From Nesterenkonia cremea (lineage in GTDB: Bacteria; Actinomycetota; Actinomycetes; Actinomycetales; Micrococcaceae): a DNA stretch of 64,000 nt. The stretch spans positions 124,001 through 188,000 of the forward strand of contig NZ_BMIS01000006.1 in the NCBI RefSeq assembly GCF_014642675.1. The letters are read 5' to 3'. The notes below the pieces were generated by a model. The model saw only the letters and a program-made list of their open reading frames with translations, had not been told where the DNA came from and did no database searches. Within the stretch, counting starts at the first letter, position 1. Every line of letters starts with the position of its first letter. The translations under genes and the position numbers were made by a program. This document shows positions 35,873 to 45,210 of the stretch, in pieces.

Positions 35873-36796
35873 TCAGCCCTCTGCCGAGCCCTCCTGCTGT
35901 GGGGCACCTTCCTGGTGCGCAGGCCCCTCCGGGTTCTCCGGCGAGCCGTTCTCCTGCTGAGGATCCTCAAACTCCGGATCCTCAGGCTCCGGCGGATCCT
36001 GTTCGTCGTACTCAGCCGCATCCGGCAGATCCCAGTACTCCTCGAGGGCCACATCCTCCTCGACGACCTCCTGGGCGGTCTCCACGCCCACATAGCGCAG
36101 ATGCCAGGGCTCGTACTGGTATCCGGTGATGTCCTCCGCGCCCTCGGGGTAGCGGATGATGAACCCGAACTCATGGGCGTTCTCCACCACCCACTGGCCC
36201 TCCGGAGTGTCGGCGAAGCAGCCGCCGTGGATGCAGTCGGGGTTGTCGATGGAGATGACATCGGCGGCCAGGCCGGTCTGATGCTCGGAGTAGCCGGGCC
36301 GGGCCATGGCCTCATCGGTGGCCTCGGTGCCCTGCTCGGCGGCTCGCTCCTGGTAGATCGCCGACTGCTGGTCATAGGAGCGGTATGCGCTGGTCATCGC
36401 CAGCTCCATCCCCTCGCCCTGGATGGCCGCGAAGAGTTCTTCCAGGGCCTCGGCCGGCTCCTCGCGCAGCAGCTGCGGGGTCTCGGTGGTGATGCGAACC
36501 TCCGGCTCCACCAGGTCCTGGGGCTCATAGTCCAACGGCTCCAGCGGGTTCAGCGGATTGACCAGCACGTGGATGGAATCCGGATCCCAGGAGGGATCGC
36601 TGGCCCGCTCCGGAGTGGGCTCGGGCTGAGGGCTGGCCTCAGCCGGATCGGAACCTGTGGCCGGCGTCGTCGTCGGTTCTGTGGGCCCCTGGGTGGGGCC
36701 GGCTGACTCCGGATCGGAGCAGGCGACCAGCAGGGCCAGCGCGGCGGCCGCGGCACCCAGGCGGTGGGAGATTCGGCGCAGTCCTGCCGGTTCCAT
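35873..36796 (-). CDS. D,D-carboxypeptidase lipoprotein (VanY family, M15B), copy 2
   Basis: The product is 307 residues with a lipobox LALLVACS near residue 26 and a Thr/Pro/Glu-rich linker. The peptidase domain aligns with copy 1 throughout: SWDPDSIHVLVN, MTSAYRSYDQQSAIYQERA, GYSEHQTGLAADVISID and EPWHLRYVG. A tail of about 60 residues rich in Glu, Pro and Gln follows, which copy 1 lacks. I chose ATG 36796 because it gives a clean signal peptide and starts two bases after the coaA stop, so coaA and this gene are probably co-transcribed. Confidence 0.9.
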   Translation of the reverse strand: MEPAGLRRISHRLGAAAAALALLVACSDPESAGPTQGPTEPTTTPATGSDPAEASPQPEPTPERASDPSWDPDSIHVLVNPLNPLEPLDYEPQDLVEPEVRITTETPQLLREEPAEALEELFAAIQGEGMELAMTSAYRSYDQQSAIYQERAAEQGTEATDEAMARPGYSEHQTGLAADVISIDNPDCIHGGCFADTPEGQWVVENAHEFGFIIRYPEGAEDITGYQYEPWHLRYVGVETAQEVVEEDVALEEYWDLPDAAEYDEQDPPEPEDPEFEDPQQENGSPENPEGPAHQEGAPQQEGSAEG

Positions 36797-36798
36797 GC

Positions 36799-37890
36799 TC
36801 AGACCTTCCTCAGCAGCACCCGAGAGACCGAGTGGTCCTCCGACTTCGACATCACCAGACGTGCTCGGGAGCGGGTGGGCTGGATGTTCTCCCGAAGGTT
36901 GGGCCCGTTGATGCGCTGCCAGATGTCGGTGGCTCGGGCGCGTGCTTCCTCGTCGGTGAGATACGAGTACTGGTGGAAGTAGCTCTCCGGATCCGCGAAG
37001 GCTCCGTAGCGCCAGCGCATGAACCGGTCCACGTACCACTGCTCGATGTGGCGCTGCTTGGCGTCCACGTAGATGGAGAAGTCGAAGAAGTCGCTCAGCG
37101 CCAGACCGGTGGTGCCGTCCTCGCGCACCCGGGCGGGCTGCAACACGTTGAGCCCCTCCACGATGAGCACATCGGGGCGACGTACCACGACCTTCTCTTC
37201 TGGGATGATGTCGTACTTCAGATGGGAGTACTTCGGCGCGGTGACCTCCGGCTTGCCGGACTTCACCTCCGAGACCATCCGCAGCAGAGCACGGCGGTCA
37301 TAGGCCTCCGGGAAGCCCTTGCGGTCCATGATCCCGCGGCGCTTCAGCTCCGCGTTGGGGTAGAGGAAGCCGTCGGTGGTCACCAGCTCCACCCGCGGGG
37401 TGGAGGGCCAGCGGCGCAGCATCTCCTGCAGCACACGGGCGGTGGTGGACTTCCCGACGGCGACGGATCCGGCCACGCCGATCACAAAGGGCGTGCGCCG
37501 GGTCTGCTCGCCCAGGAAGTCGTTGGCCGAGGCGCGCAGCTGGGCGGCGCTCTCCACGTAGATGGACAGCAGTCGGGACAGCGGCAGGTAGATCTGCTCC
37601 ACCTCGTTCAGGGAGAGGTGCTCGCCGATGCCGCGCAGGCGGTCGACGTCGTCCTGGTTCAGCGGCTGTTCGATGGTGTCGGCCAGTCGGGCCCAGGCCT
37701 GGCGGTCCAACTCCACGAAGGGTGAATAGGAGGCGTTGGGCGACTCCTCGAACGGCGGGGAGCTCGCCCAGGGGGCTGTGTTCGAGTAGACCGCCGGGAT
37801 GGGGCCGGTCGCCGTCGTGGGGGCACGTCGTTCGGCAGGCGGCTGCCCGTCGCCCGCGCGGGGCCCCTCGTCAGGTGAGTGGAGTGACAC
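36799..37890 (-). CDS. coaA: Pantothenate kinase, type I
   Basis: CoaA catalyses the first step of coenzyme A synthesis. The product is 363 residues. The P-loop [18 protein letters not shown] is near residues 137-154, [16 protein letters not shown] follows, and the [11 protein letters not shown] and [10 protein letters not shown] motifs are present. The first 50 residues (Pro/Ala/Ser-rich) are an extension beyond the usual 310-residue family length. TATCGT (37902-37897) ends six bases before the GTG, suggesting a leaderless mRNA. Confidence 0.95.
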   Translation of the reverse strand: MSLHSPDEGPRAGDGQPPAERRAPTTATGPIPAVYSNTAPWASSPPFEESPNASYSPFVELDRQAWARLADTIEQPLNQDDVDRLRGIGEHLSLNEVEQIYLPLSRLLSIYVESAAQLRASANDFLGEQTRRTPFVIGVAGSVAVGKSTTARVLQEMLRRWPSTPRVELVTTDGFLYPNAELKRRGIMDRKGFPEAYDRRALLRMVSEVKSGKPEVTAPKYSHLKYDIIPEEKVVVRRPDVLIVEGLNVLQPARVREDGTTGLALSDFFDFSIYVDAKQRHIEQWYVDRFMRWRYGAFADPESYFHQYSYLTDEEARARATDIWQRINGPNLRENIQPTRSRARLVMSKSEDHSVSRVLLRKV

Positions 37891-37983
37891 GCTGACACGA
37901 TACCGGAACGGGCCCGGCCGAGGCTCTCTTCTACGGTTGGGAAGGCAGAGAGCGGATCACGTGGGAAGGGCAGAGCGTGAGGT

Positions 37984-38774
37984 GTGCAGGGGGAGCGTCG
38001 GCGTCGGGCTCAGGTGCTCGGAGCGGGTGCCGTGGGGCTGCTGGTGCTGACGGGATGCGGGCCCTCGGAGTCGCGGACCGAGCGAAGCCTGGAGCGGGAT
38101 CACCAACTCACTGACGTCACCATCGTCGTGGGCGACGTGCACGATTCGAGCGCCCCCAGCCTCACCGCGGACGGAGGTCGGTCATTCGAATTGGAGACCC
38201 TCACGGAAGATACATGGGGTGACATGGTGGCGCTCTTGCTGGAGGAGGAGCCGGCTTCAGCCAGTCTGGTCACCGGTGACCACGGGCTCGCCATGAATGT
38301 CCAGCTGGGGTCTTCCAGGGCCGATGCCGCAGACCTTGAGGCGTTCCGTTCCTGGCAGAGTCACGAGACGCCGGCCGGTCTGCAGAACATCGGTCTCTCC
38401 CTGGAGGGCCAGGTGCTCTTCTACCCCGAGGGAGGGGTCATCACCGACGTATCGGAGGACGAGGACTCGGTCACCGTCCTGCTGAGTGCCACCGCTGGGG
38501 AGAGCGAGGAGGGACTCGAGCGCTTGAGCAGGTGGCCGAGGCGGCCGCTGAAGGCGATCTCTCAGGCGAGGTGACATTCCTGGACTGGTCCCGTGACGCC
38601 TCAGGGGAGCAGAGCGTCGAGGTCCGAGTCTCTGAAGGCGAAGGAGAGGCGCAGGCGTCGGCGCTCGCAGGACTCATCGAGGAGCGCCTCAGCGGGTCCT
38701 ATTCTCTGGTGATCATGGACAGCACCGGAGATGTGGAGCTCGTCGAACTCAGCTCAGACTCCGACGACGGCTGA
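37984..38774 (+). pseudogene. Frameshifted lipoprotein gene of unknown function
   Basis: The first frame (37984-38574) begins with a lipoprotein signal (VGLLVLTGC) and runs to about residue 180, EEGLERL, then turns into a Pro/Arg-rich tail and stops. The next frame continues sensibly from about 38523 as LEQVAEAAAEGDLSGEVTFL to a stop at 38774. Adding one C near 38523 (CGC to CGCC) would join them into an acidic lipoprotein of about 263 residues. No domain was recognised. It could be a real mutation or a sequence error. The start (GTG 37984) is chosen for the signal peptide. Confidence 0.65.
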
Positions 38775-39111
38775 GTCGCCTCAGCGGCATGTTCGCGTAC
38801 TGGGCGATCATCAGCACCACCAGCAGCACCGGCAGCGGCTTCTTCAGCACCAGCAGGAAGTCGGCGGGACGGACGGTCAGGCCCATGCCGAACATGATCA
38901 TGCCCAGCAACGGATTGGTCAGGAAGGATCCCTCGCCGACCTGCGCGGGGAAGAGGAGCCCGGCCACCGCGCCGATCAGGCCGATCAGCACGGAGATGGG
39001 GAACAGGATCACCGCGCGGTAGTGGTTGCGGGCCTCCTGCGGGCTCTGCGCGTCAGGTGCGACGTCGTCGTGGAGCAGTTCGAGCGGCGAGGATCTCGTC
39101 GAGCGCGGCAC
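38749..39111 (-). pseudogene. Truncated bile-acid:sodium symporter-like gene
   Basis: The readable part shows the N-terminal segments of a BASS-family transporter: VILFPISVLIGLIGAVAGLLF, LTNPLLGMIMFGMGLTVRPADF and VLKKPLPVLLVVLMIAQYANMPL. The homology then stops and the frame runs into RRLSRRRSLS and a stop next to the end of the broken lipoprotein gene. A full member has about 300 residues and eight or more helices; only about three helices remain. The 5' end is uncertain, and GTG 39111 is a guess. It is divergent from glmS. It cannot transport on its own. Confidence 0.7.
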
Positions 39112-39170
39112 AGGTGAGGCCCCTGCGTCGGAGTGAGTCCGCACCTGATTCCCGCGGTACCCTAGAAGGC

Positions 39171-41042
39171 ATGTGTGGAATTGTTGGCTACATCGGTCTG
39201 CCGGAGAAGTCTGCTGAGCATCAGGCTCTGGACGTGTTGTTGGAAGGGCTGCGGCGCTTGGAGTACCGCGGCTATGACTCTGCCGGTGTGGCAACGGTCA
39301 CCGGAGGTCGGGTCGAAGCTCGGAAGAAGTCCGGGAAGCTGGTGAACCTCATCAACGAGATCGAGGAGTCCCCGGTGGCTCCCGCCTCGCTGGGCATCGG
39401 TCACACCCGCTGGGCCACCCACGGCGGCCCCACCGACCAGAACGCGCACCCGCACCTGGCCGACGAGGCCAAGCTCGCCGTGATCCACAACGGCATCATC
39501 GAGAACTTCGCCGAGCTCAAGGAGAAGCTGCGGGCCGAGGGTCACACCTTCGAGTCCCAGACGGACACCGAGGTCGCAGCCAAGCTGATCGGCCGCTGCT
39601 TCACCGGCGACGCCGAGGGCGACCTCACCGAGGCCATGCGCCTGGCCTCCAACGAGCTCGAGGGTGCCTTCACCCTGCTGGCCGTCCACGCCGATCAGCC
39701 CGACCGGGTGGTCGCCTCCCGCCGCAACTCCCCGCTGGTCATCGGCCTGGGCGAGGGCGAGAACTTCCTGGGGTCCGACGTCTCCGGCTTCATCGACTTC
39801 ACTCGTGAGGCCGTCGAGCTGGAGCAGGACCAGATCGTCACCATCACCACCGGTGACGTGACCATCATCAACTTCGACGGCTCCTCCGCTGAGGGCAAGC
39901 GCTTCCACATCGACTGGGACGCCTCCGCCGCGGAGAAGGGCGGCTACGACTCCTTCATGGAGAAGGAGATCAACGAGCAGCCCAAGGCCGTCGAGGAGAC
40001 CCTGCTGGGGCGCACCGACGCCGAGGGCCGCCTGGCCCTGGATGAGCTGCGCATCGATCCGGAGGAGCTGAAGAACACCTCCAAGATCATCGTGCTGGCC
40101 TGCGGCACCGCCGCCTACGCCGGTCAGGTCGCCAAGTACGCGATCGAGCACTGGACCCGCATTCCCGTGGAGGTGGAGCTCGCCCACGAGTTCCGTTACC
40201 GCGACCCGATCATCGACGAGACCACCCTGGTGGTGTCCATCTCCCAGTCCGGCGAGACCATGGACACCCTCATGGCCGTCCGCTACGCCAAGGAGCAGGG
40301 CGCCCGGACCCTGGCCATCTGCAACACCAACGGATCCACCATCCCGCGCGAGTCCGACGCCGTGCTCTACCTGCACGCCGGTCCGGAGATCGCAGTGGCC
40401 TCCACCAAGGCCTTCCTGGCCATGGTCACCGCCTCCTACCTGCTGGGCCTCTACCTGGGCCAGCTGCGCGGCCAGCTGTTCACCGGCCAGATCAAGGACA
40501 TCCTGGCCGACCTGCACAGCATCCCGTCCAAGATCCAGAGCATCCTGGACAACGCCGACCAGATCAAGGACCTGGCCCGCCGGATGGCCGACACCCCCTC
40601 GGTGCTGTTCCTGGGCCGCCACGTCGGCTTCCCGGTGGCCATGGAGGGCGCTCTCAAGCTCAAGGAGCTGGCCTACATCCACGCCGAGGGCTTCGCCGCC
40701 GGCGAGCTCAAGCACGGCCCGATCGCGCTGATCGAGGAAGGCCAGCCGGTGTTCGTCGTCGTGCCCTCGCCGCACGGGCGCCACTCGCTGCACTCCAAGG
40801 TGGTCTCCAACATCCAGGAGGTCCGCGCCCGCGGCGCCAAGACCATCACTGTGGCTGAGGACGGTGATGACGCCGTGCGCGAGTTCTCCGAGACCGTCTT
40901 CCATGTGCCGGAGACCCAGCCGCTGCTGATGCCGCTGCTGACCACCGTGCCCCTGCAGATCTTCGCCTGCGCGCTGGCTGCTGAGAAGGGCTACGACGTG
41001 GACCAGCCGCGCAACCTGGCCAAGTCCGTCACCGTGGAGTGA
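39171..41042 (+). CDS. glmS: Glutamine-fructose-6-phosphate aminotransferase
   Basis: GlmS makes glucosamine-6-phosphate from fructose-6-phosphate and glutamine, the entry to amino-sugar synthesis. The 623-residue protein starts at MCGIVGYIGLPEK, where Cys2 is the glutaminase nucleophile. HTRWATHGGPTDQNAHPH follows, and two SIS domains (ISQSGETMDTLMAVRYA, LGRHVGFPVAMEGALKLKE) end in PRNLAKSVTVE. TACCCT (39158-39163) ends seven bases before the ATG. Leaderless translation is likely because AGAAGG sits too close to act as a ribosome-binding site. Confidence 0.97.
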   Translation: MCGIVGYIGLPEKSAEHQALDVLLEGLRRLEYRGYDSAGVATVTGGRVEARKKSGKLVNLINEIEESPVAPASLGIGHTRWATHGGPTDQNAHPHLADEAKLAVIHNGIIENFAELKEKLRAEGHTFESQTDTEVAAKLIGRCFTGDAEGDLTEAMRLASNELEGAFTLLAVHADQPDRVVASRRNSPLVIGLGEGENFLGSDVSGFIDFTREAVELEQDQIVTITTGDVTIINFDGSSAEGKRFHIDWDASAAEKGGYDSFMEKEINEQPKAVEETLLGRTDAEGRLALDELRIDPEELKNTSKIIVLACGTAAYAGQVAKYAIEHWTRIPVEVELAHEFRYRDPIIDETTLVVSISQSGETMDTLMAVRYAKEQGARTLAICNTNGSTIPRESDAVLYLHAGPEIAVASTKAFLAMVTASYLLGLYLGQLRGQLFTGQIKDILADLHSIPSKIQSILDNADQIKDLARRMADTPSVLFLGRHVGFPVAMEGALKLKELAYIHAEGFAAGELKHGPIALIEEGQPVFVVVPSPHGRHSLHSKVVSNIQEVRARGAKTITVAEDGDDAVREFSETVFHVPETQPLLMPLLTTVPLQIFACALAAEKGYDVDQPRNLAKSVTVE

Positions 41043-41109
41043 TCGGACCGGTCTGAGTCTGAGCCCGGACAGAGACTGAGTCCGAAGACTTATAGAGGGG
41101 GAGAGTCAC

Positions 41110-41460
41110 ATGATCGTGGGGATCGGCGTCGACGTCGTTCTGGTCACTCGCTTCGAGCAGCAGCTGCGCAGGGCCCCGGCCCTGCGCGAGCGGCTCTTCG
41201 TCCCCGCCGAGCGTGAGCTCAACACCCGTTCCCTGGCCGCGCGCTTCGCCGCCAAGGAAGCTGTGGCCAAGGCCCTCGGCGCCCCGGCCGGCATGAACTG
41301 GCAGGACTGTCAGGTGGTGCTCAACGCCGCCGGCGCCCCGCAGGTCCACGTGGAGGGCACCGTGGCCGCCGTCGCCGAGCAGCGCGGTGTGAAGAGCTGG
41401 CACCTCTCCCTCTCCCACGACGGCGACGTCGCCACCGCCATGGTGGTCGCCGAAGGCTGA
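41110..41460 (+). CDS. acpS: Holo-[acyl-carrier-protein] synthase
   Basis: AcpS transfers 4'-phosphopantetheine from CoA to acyl carrier protein. The 116-residue protein shows [19 protein letters not shown] with the metal Asp, [19 protein letters not shown] with the Glu, and [30 protein letters not shown] precedes the ATG. nnr follows after four bases, a common pairing. Confidence 0.96.
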   Translation: MIVGIGVDVVLVTRFEQQLRRAPALRERLFVPAERELNTRSLAARFAAKEAVAKALGAPAGMNWQDCQVVLNAAGAPQVHVEGTVAAVAEQRGVKSWHLSLSHDGDVATAMVVAEG

Positions 41461-41464
41461 TCCC

Positions 41465-43021
41465 ATGACCTCTGCTCTGCCCCTGGCCCCGGTCTGGACC
41501 GGGGCACAGGTGCGCGCGGCGGAGATGCCCCTGCTTGAGGCCGGCCACGGGCCCGCCCTGATGCGCCGAGCCTCCTGGGGGCTGGCCGCCGTGGTGCTGA
41601 AGCTGCTGCGCGCCGGTTCCGGTGCTGCTGCGCGCGGTGCGTGGGACCCTGGCGCGCAGGTCTCTGGGGCCCGGGTCTATGGTGCGCGGGTCACGGGGCT
41701 GATCGGCTCCGGGAACAACGGCGGCGACGGCCTCTGGGCTCTGACCTTTCTGCGCCGTCGCGGAGTGGACGCCAGTGCGGTGCTGACCCGCGGACGTGCC
41801 CATCAGGAGGCGCTGCAGGCCTTCTGCGACGCCGGCGGCCGGGTGGTCGAGGAGATCCCGGCGCAGACCGAGCTCATCATCGACGCCGTCCTCGGCACCG
41901 GCTTCCACGGCGAGTTCGACGCCCCGCAGATCCCCGAGGGCACCGCTGTGGTGGCCTGCGACCTGCCCTCCGGCGTGGATGCGGACACCGGAGAGGTCCG
42001 CGGCTCCGCGATCCCCGCCGACCACACCGTCACCTTCGGCGGACTCAAGCTCGGGCTGCTCACCGGCGATGGCGGACACCTGAGCGGACGCATCCATGCG
42101 GTGGACATAGGCCTGCGAGAACACCTCCCGACGCCGCGCGCTCAGCTGCTCCCAGAGGACTGGGACCCGGCCTCCTCCTGGACCCCGCCCCGGAGCGCCG
42201 ACCACAAATACTCCCGCGGGGCCGTCCACATCCTGGCGGGGTCCCCGCAGTATCCCGGGGCGGCGCAGCTGACCGTGGGCGCAGCTCTGAACACCGGCGT
42301 CGGGATGCTGACCCTGGAGGCCCCGGAGGAGGTCCGCCGGCAGGTCCTCATGGAGGCCCCGGAGGTGGTGGGCGCTCCCGACTATGGGCCCGATGGGATC
42401 AACGAGCGGCTGAAGAAGTGCCGTGCCGTCGTCGTCGGGCCCGGACTGGGGGAGGACCCCGCCCAGCTGGAGTCGGCCTCGGATGCGATCCGTTGGGCGG
42501 TGCATCAGCGCCGGCCCTGTGTGGTGGATGCCTCCGCGCTGGCGCTGGTCCCCGAGATCACGCTCTGCGAGCAGGTCCTGCTGACCCCGCATCTGGGCGA
42601 GGCGCGGCGGATGGCCCACGGGCTGGGGCTCCGCGAGGTAGAGCCTCTGCTCAGCACGGACCCTGCGGCCGCGGCTGAGGCGCTGGCCGAGTCTGCCGGG
42701 GCCACCGTTCTGCTCAAAGGGGCCACCACGGTGATCGCGGCTCCCGGCGGAGAGACTCTGCTGCACCGGGCCCAGACGCCGGGGCTGGCCACCGCCGGCA
42801 GCGGAGATGTGCTCAGCGGCGTGCTCGGAGCCGTGCTGGCCACTCAGCAGGATGAGCTTGCTGTGGCCGAAGGTGCGGCACTGGCCGTCCGCCTGCACGC
42901 CCAGGCCGCTGAACGTCTTGACCCGGCGGGCCACGGCGGCTTCGGCGCCTCGGCGCTGGTGGTGGGCCTGCTGTCCGGGCCATGCCGTGGGCACAGCACA
43001 GATCCGGCAGGTGCGTCTTGA
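41465..43021 (+). CDS. nnr: Bifunctional NAD(P)H-hydrate epimerase / ADP-dependent dehydratase
   Basis: This enzyme repairs damaged NAD(P)H hydrates. Residues 1-225 are the epimerase (YjeF N) with GSGNNGGDGLWAL and ACDLPSGVDADTGEVRG. Residues 235-518 are the dehydratase (YjeF C) with VGPGLGED, LTPHLGEARRM, LKGATTVIAAPGGE and TAGSGDVLSGVLGA. The N-terminal half has an extra Ala/Gly-rich loop (residues 45-75). The ATG overlaps nothing but starts four bases after acpS. Confidence 0.94.
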   Translation: MTSALPLAPVWTGAQVRAAEMPLLEAGHGPALMRRASWGLAAVVLKLLRAGSGAAARGAWDPGAQVSGARVYGARVTGLIGSGNNGGDGLWALTFLRRRGVDASAVLTRGRAHQEALQAFCDAGGRVVEEIPAQTELIIDAVLGTGFHGEFDAPQIPEGTAVVACDLPSGVDADTGEVRGSAIPADHTVTFGGLKLGLLTGDGGHLSGRIHAVDIGLREHLPTPRAQLLPEDWDPASSWTPPRSADHKYSRGAVHILAGSPQYPGAAQLTVGAALNTGVGMLTLEAPEEVRRQVLMEAPEVVGAPDYGPDGINERLKKCRAVVVGPGLGEDPAQLESASDAIRWAVHQRRPCVVDASALALVPEITLCEQVLLTPHLGEARRMAHGLGLREVEPLLSTDPAAAAEALAESAGATVLLKGATTVIAAPGGETLLHRAQTPGLATAGSGDVLSGVLGAVLATQQDELAVAEGAALAVRLHAQAAERLDPAGHGGFGASALVVGLLSGPCRGHSTDPAGAS

Positions 43022-43204
43022 GCCTGCCGGCTGGGGAGAGCACGCCGACGAACCACGGGCTCGAACGGCCGGTGTCCAGCGCCGTGGGACCGGCCGTCGC
43101 GGAGCCCTCATCGCCCACGGTCTCGCGGCTGTGGCCTTCGGCGTCGGATCCGGATTCGGTACGCCGCCCGGAGTGCAGAGGTCGGGTCTCGTAGAGTGGA
43201 GACC

Positions 43205-44416
43205 ATGAGTTCTACCGTCGGCCCGCTCGAGGGTCTGGAGCGCGCAACGATCATCGACCCCGCTGCGATCAGGCATAACGTCCGCACCATCGCTGTGGCG
43301 GTCTCTCCTGCCAAGGTCATGGTGGCCGTGAAGGCGGACGGCTACGGCCACGGCGCGCTCACCGCTGCCCAGGCGGCCCTCGACGGCGGTGCCGACTGGT
43401 TGGGCGTCGCCCATGTCACCGAGGCCATCGAGCTGCGCGACTCCGGCATCGAGACTCCCATCCTGGCCTGGCTGCACACCCGCGACACCGATTTCATCGC
43501 AGCCGTGGAGCGTCATATCGCCCTGGGCATCTCCGGCTGGGAGATCGAGGCCGTGGCGGAGGCCGCCGCAGCTCTGCAGACGCCTGCCCACGTGCACCTG
43601 AAGATCGACACCGGCCTGGGCCGCAACGGCTGCCCGACGGAGAAGTGGCCAGAGCTGCTGCGTGCCGCCGCTGATCACCAGGAGCGCGGTCTGATCAGTG
43701 TGGAGGGCATCTTCACCCACCTGGCCGTGGCCGATGAGCCTGACCGCCGCGAGACCGACGAACAGCTCGCTCTCTTCCGCGAGGCCGTGGCCACCGCCGA
43801 GGATGCCGGCATCACCCCTGACCTGCGCCACGCGGCCAACACCCCCGCCGCTATGTCCCGGCCGGATGCGCACTTCGACATGGTGCGCGTGGGCGTCGGG
43901 GTCTACGGGCAGAGCCCCTTCGCAGACCGCACGGGGGAGGACCTGGGCCTGAAGCCCACGATGGAGCTGCGCACCACCGTCTCCAATGTGAAGCGTGTGC
44001 CGGCCGGGCAGGGCATCAGCTACGGCCTGACCCACCGCGTGGACCGCCCCACCTCCCTGGGGCTCATCCCGCTGGGCTACGGCGACGGCGTCCCGCGCAT
44101 CGCCGTGGATGCGCCGGTGCGGATCGGAGACAGGGTCTACCGCTCAGTGGGGCGTGTGGCTATGGATCAGTTCGTGGTGGACCTGGAGGACCCAGAGACC
44201 GAGGTTCAGGTAGGCGACGACGCCGTCCTCTTCGGCGGCGACTCAGGCCTTTCCGCAGCCGACTGGGGCGCGGCCGCCCAGACCATCAACTACGAGATCA
44301 TCACGCGCATCGGCGCCCGGGTGCCACGGATCGTCCGCGACAGCGGCCTGGATCAGATCGAGGCTGACCAGGAGGCCGAGGGCGTGCAGCAGTCGACCGC
44401 TCAGGGGGTCCGGTGA
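43205..44416 (+). CDS. alr: Alanine racemase
   Basis: Alr makes D-alanine for peptidoglycan. It has 403 residues. The PLP lysine is Lys43 in VAVKADGYGHGAL. HLKIDTGLGRNG, VRVGVGVYGQSP with the catalytic Tyr region, GISYGLTHRVDRPT and LGYGDGVPR are present. I chose ATG 43205; TAGAGT (43192-43197) ends seven bases before it, suggesting a leaderless mRNA. An in-frame GTG at 43196 would add three residues. It overlaps tsaE by four bases. Confidence 0.96.
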   Translation: MSSTVGPLEGLERATIIDPAAIRHNVRTIAVAVSPAKVMVAVKADGYGHGALTAAQAALDGGADWLGVAHVTEAIELRDSGIETPILAWLHTRDTDFIAAVERHIALGISGWEIEAVAEAAAALQTPAHVHLKIDTGLGRNGCPTEKWPELLRAAADHQERGLISVEGIFTHLAVADEPDRRETDEQLALFREAVATAEDAGITPDLRHAANTPAAMSRPDAHFDMVRVGVGVYGQSPFADRTGEDLGLKPTMELRTTVSNVKRVPAGQGISYGLTHRVDRPTSLGLIPLGYGDGVPRIAVDAPVRIGDRVYRSVGRVAMDQFVVDLEDPETEVQVGDDAVLFGGDSGLSAADWGAAAQTINYEIITRIGARVPRIVRDSGLDQIEADQEAEGVQQSTAQGVR

Positions 44417-45009
44417 GCCGCCGGCAGGACGACGGGCCCGCAGCACCGCTGACCGGGGAGAACTGGACCCTGGAGATGCCGCTGGAGGATCTCGAGGCCA
44501 CCGAACGCTTCGCCCACATCCTTGCCGCCGAACTGACCGCAGGAACGTTGCTGGTGCTCACCGGCGGCCTCGGTGCGGGCAAGACCACCTTCACCCAGAG
44601 CCTGGCCGAGGGGCTGGACGTGACCGGCCCGGTCAGCTCGCCGACCTTCGTGCTCAGCCGCATCCACCGCAGGGCCGCCGAAGGGCCGGACCTGGTCCAC
44701 GTGGACGCCTACCGCACCGACGCCGAAGGGCTGGAGTCCCTGGACCTGCTCTCCACGCTGGCGGGCTCGGTGACCGTGATCGAGTGGGGTCGCGGTCTGG
44801 TGGAGCACGCCCTGGTGGGCGAGGGCGGCTCCTGGCTGGACTTGGAGCTGGAGAGCATCAGCGCAGAGGACCGCAGCTCGGCAGGGGGCGGGAAGATCAT
44901 CACCGACTTCTCCGAGTCTGAGGAGGATCTGCTGGGCACTCCGCGGCGAGCCATGCTGCGCGGCTATGGCCCCCTGTGGCTGCGGCCACCGGATGCGCTG
45001 AACGGCTGA
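44413..45009 (+). CDS. tsaE: tRNA t6A modification ATPase TsaE
   Basis: TsaE is the ATPase of the TsaB-TsaD-TsaE complex that makes N6-threonylcarbamoyl-adenosine 37 of tRNA. The 198-residue protein has the P-loop LTGGLGAGKTTFTQ, SSPTFVLSRIH, VHVDAYRT and VIEWGRGL. GTG 44413 overlaps alr by four bases. The partner genes tsaB and tsaD lie downstream, separated by an alkaline phosphatase gene. Confidence 0.95.
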   Translation: MSRRQDDGPAAPLTGENWTLEMPLEDLEATERFAHILAAELTAGTLLVLTGGLGAGKTTFTQSLAEGLDVTGPVSSPTFVLSRIHRRAAEGPDLVHVDAYRTDAEGLESLDLLSTLAGSVTVIEWGRGLVEHALVGEGGSWLDLELESISAEDRSSAGGGKIITDFSESEEDLLGTPRRAMLRGYGPLWLRPPDALNG

Positions 45010-45051
45010 ATGCCCGAGCTGGACTTGTATTCCGCCTGTGGTTCCCGGCTG

Positions 45052-45095
45052 TTCGTGTCCTTCTCAGCTGCCTGTCACCTGCTGGTCACTCTCCT
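45052..45095 (+). promoter_or_regulatory. Candidate PHO box upstream of the alkaline phosphatase gene
   Basis: GTCAC occurs at 45074-45078 and 45085-45089, exactly 11 bases apart. Weaker half-sites lie at 45052 and 45063 in the same register. Actinobacterial PhoP binds 11-base direct repeats of this kind. Confidence 0.45.
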
Positions 45096-45210
45096 CCGAT
45101 GAGCTGAACCACGCGGTGTTGGGGCTGTCCCAGTGCGCCTTCGGCCCGGATGGTCGGACTGACCTGCGCCGCCGAACGGAATCCAAGCCAAGCCTGAGGG
45201 AAGAGGACCT

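Noticed and set aside
39112..39294. Upstream extension of the symporter relic to 39294
   Set aside because: It would overlap the start of glmS on the other strand and the residues do not look like the family.
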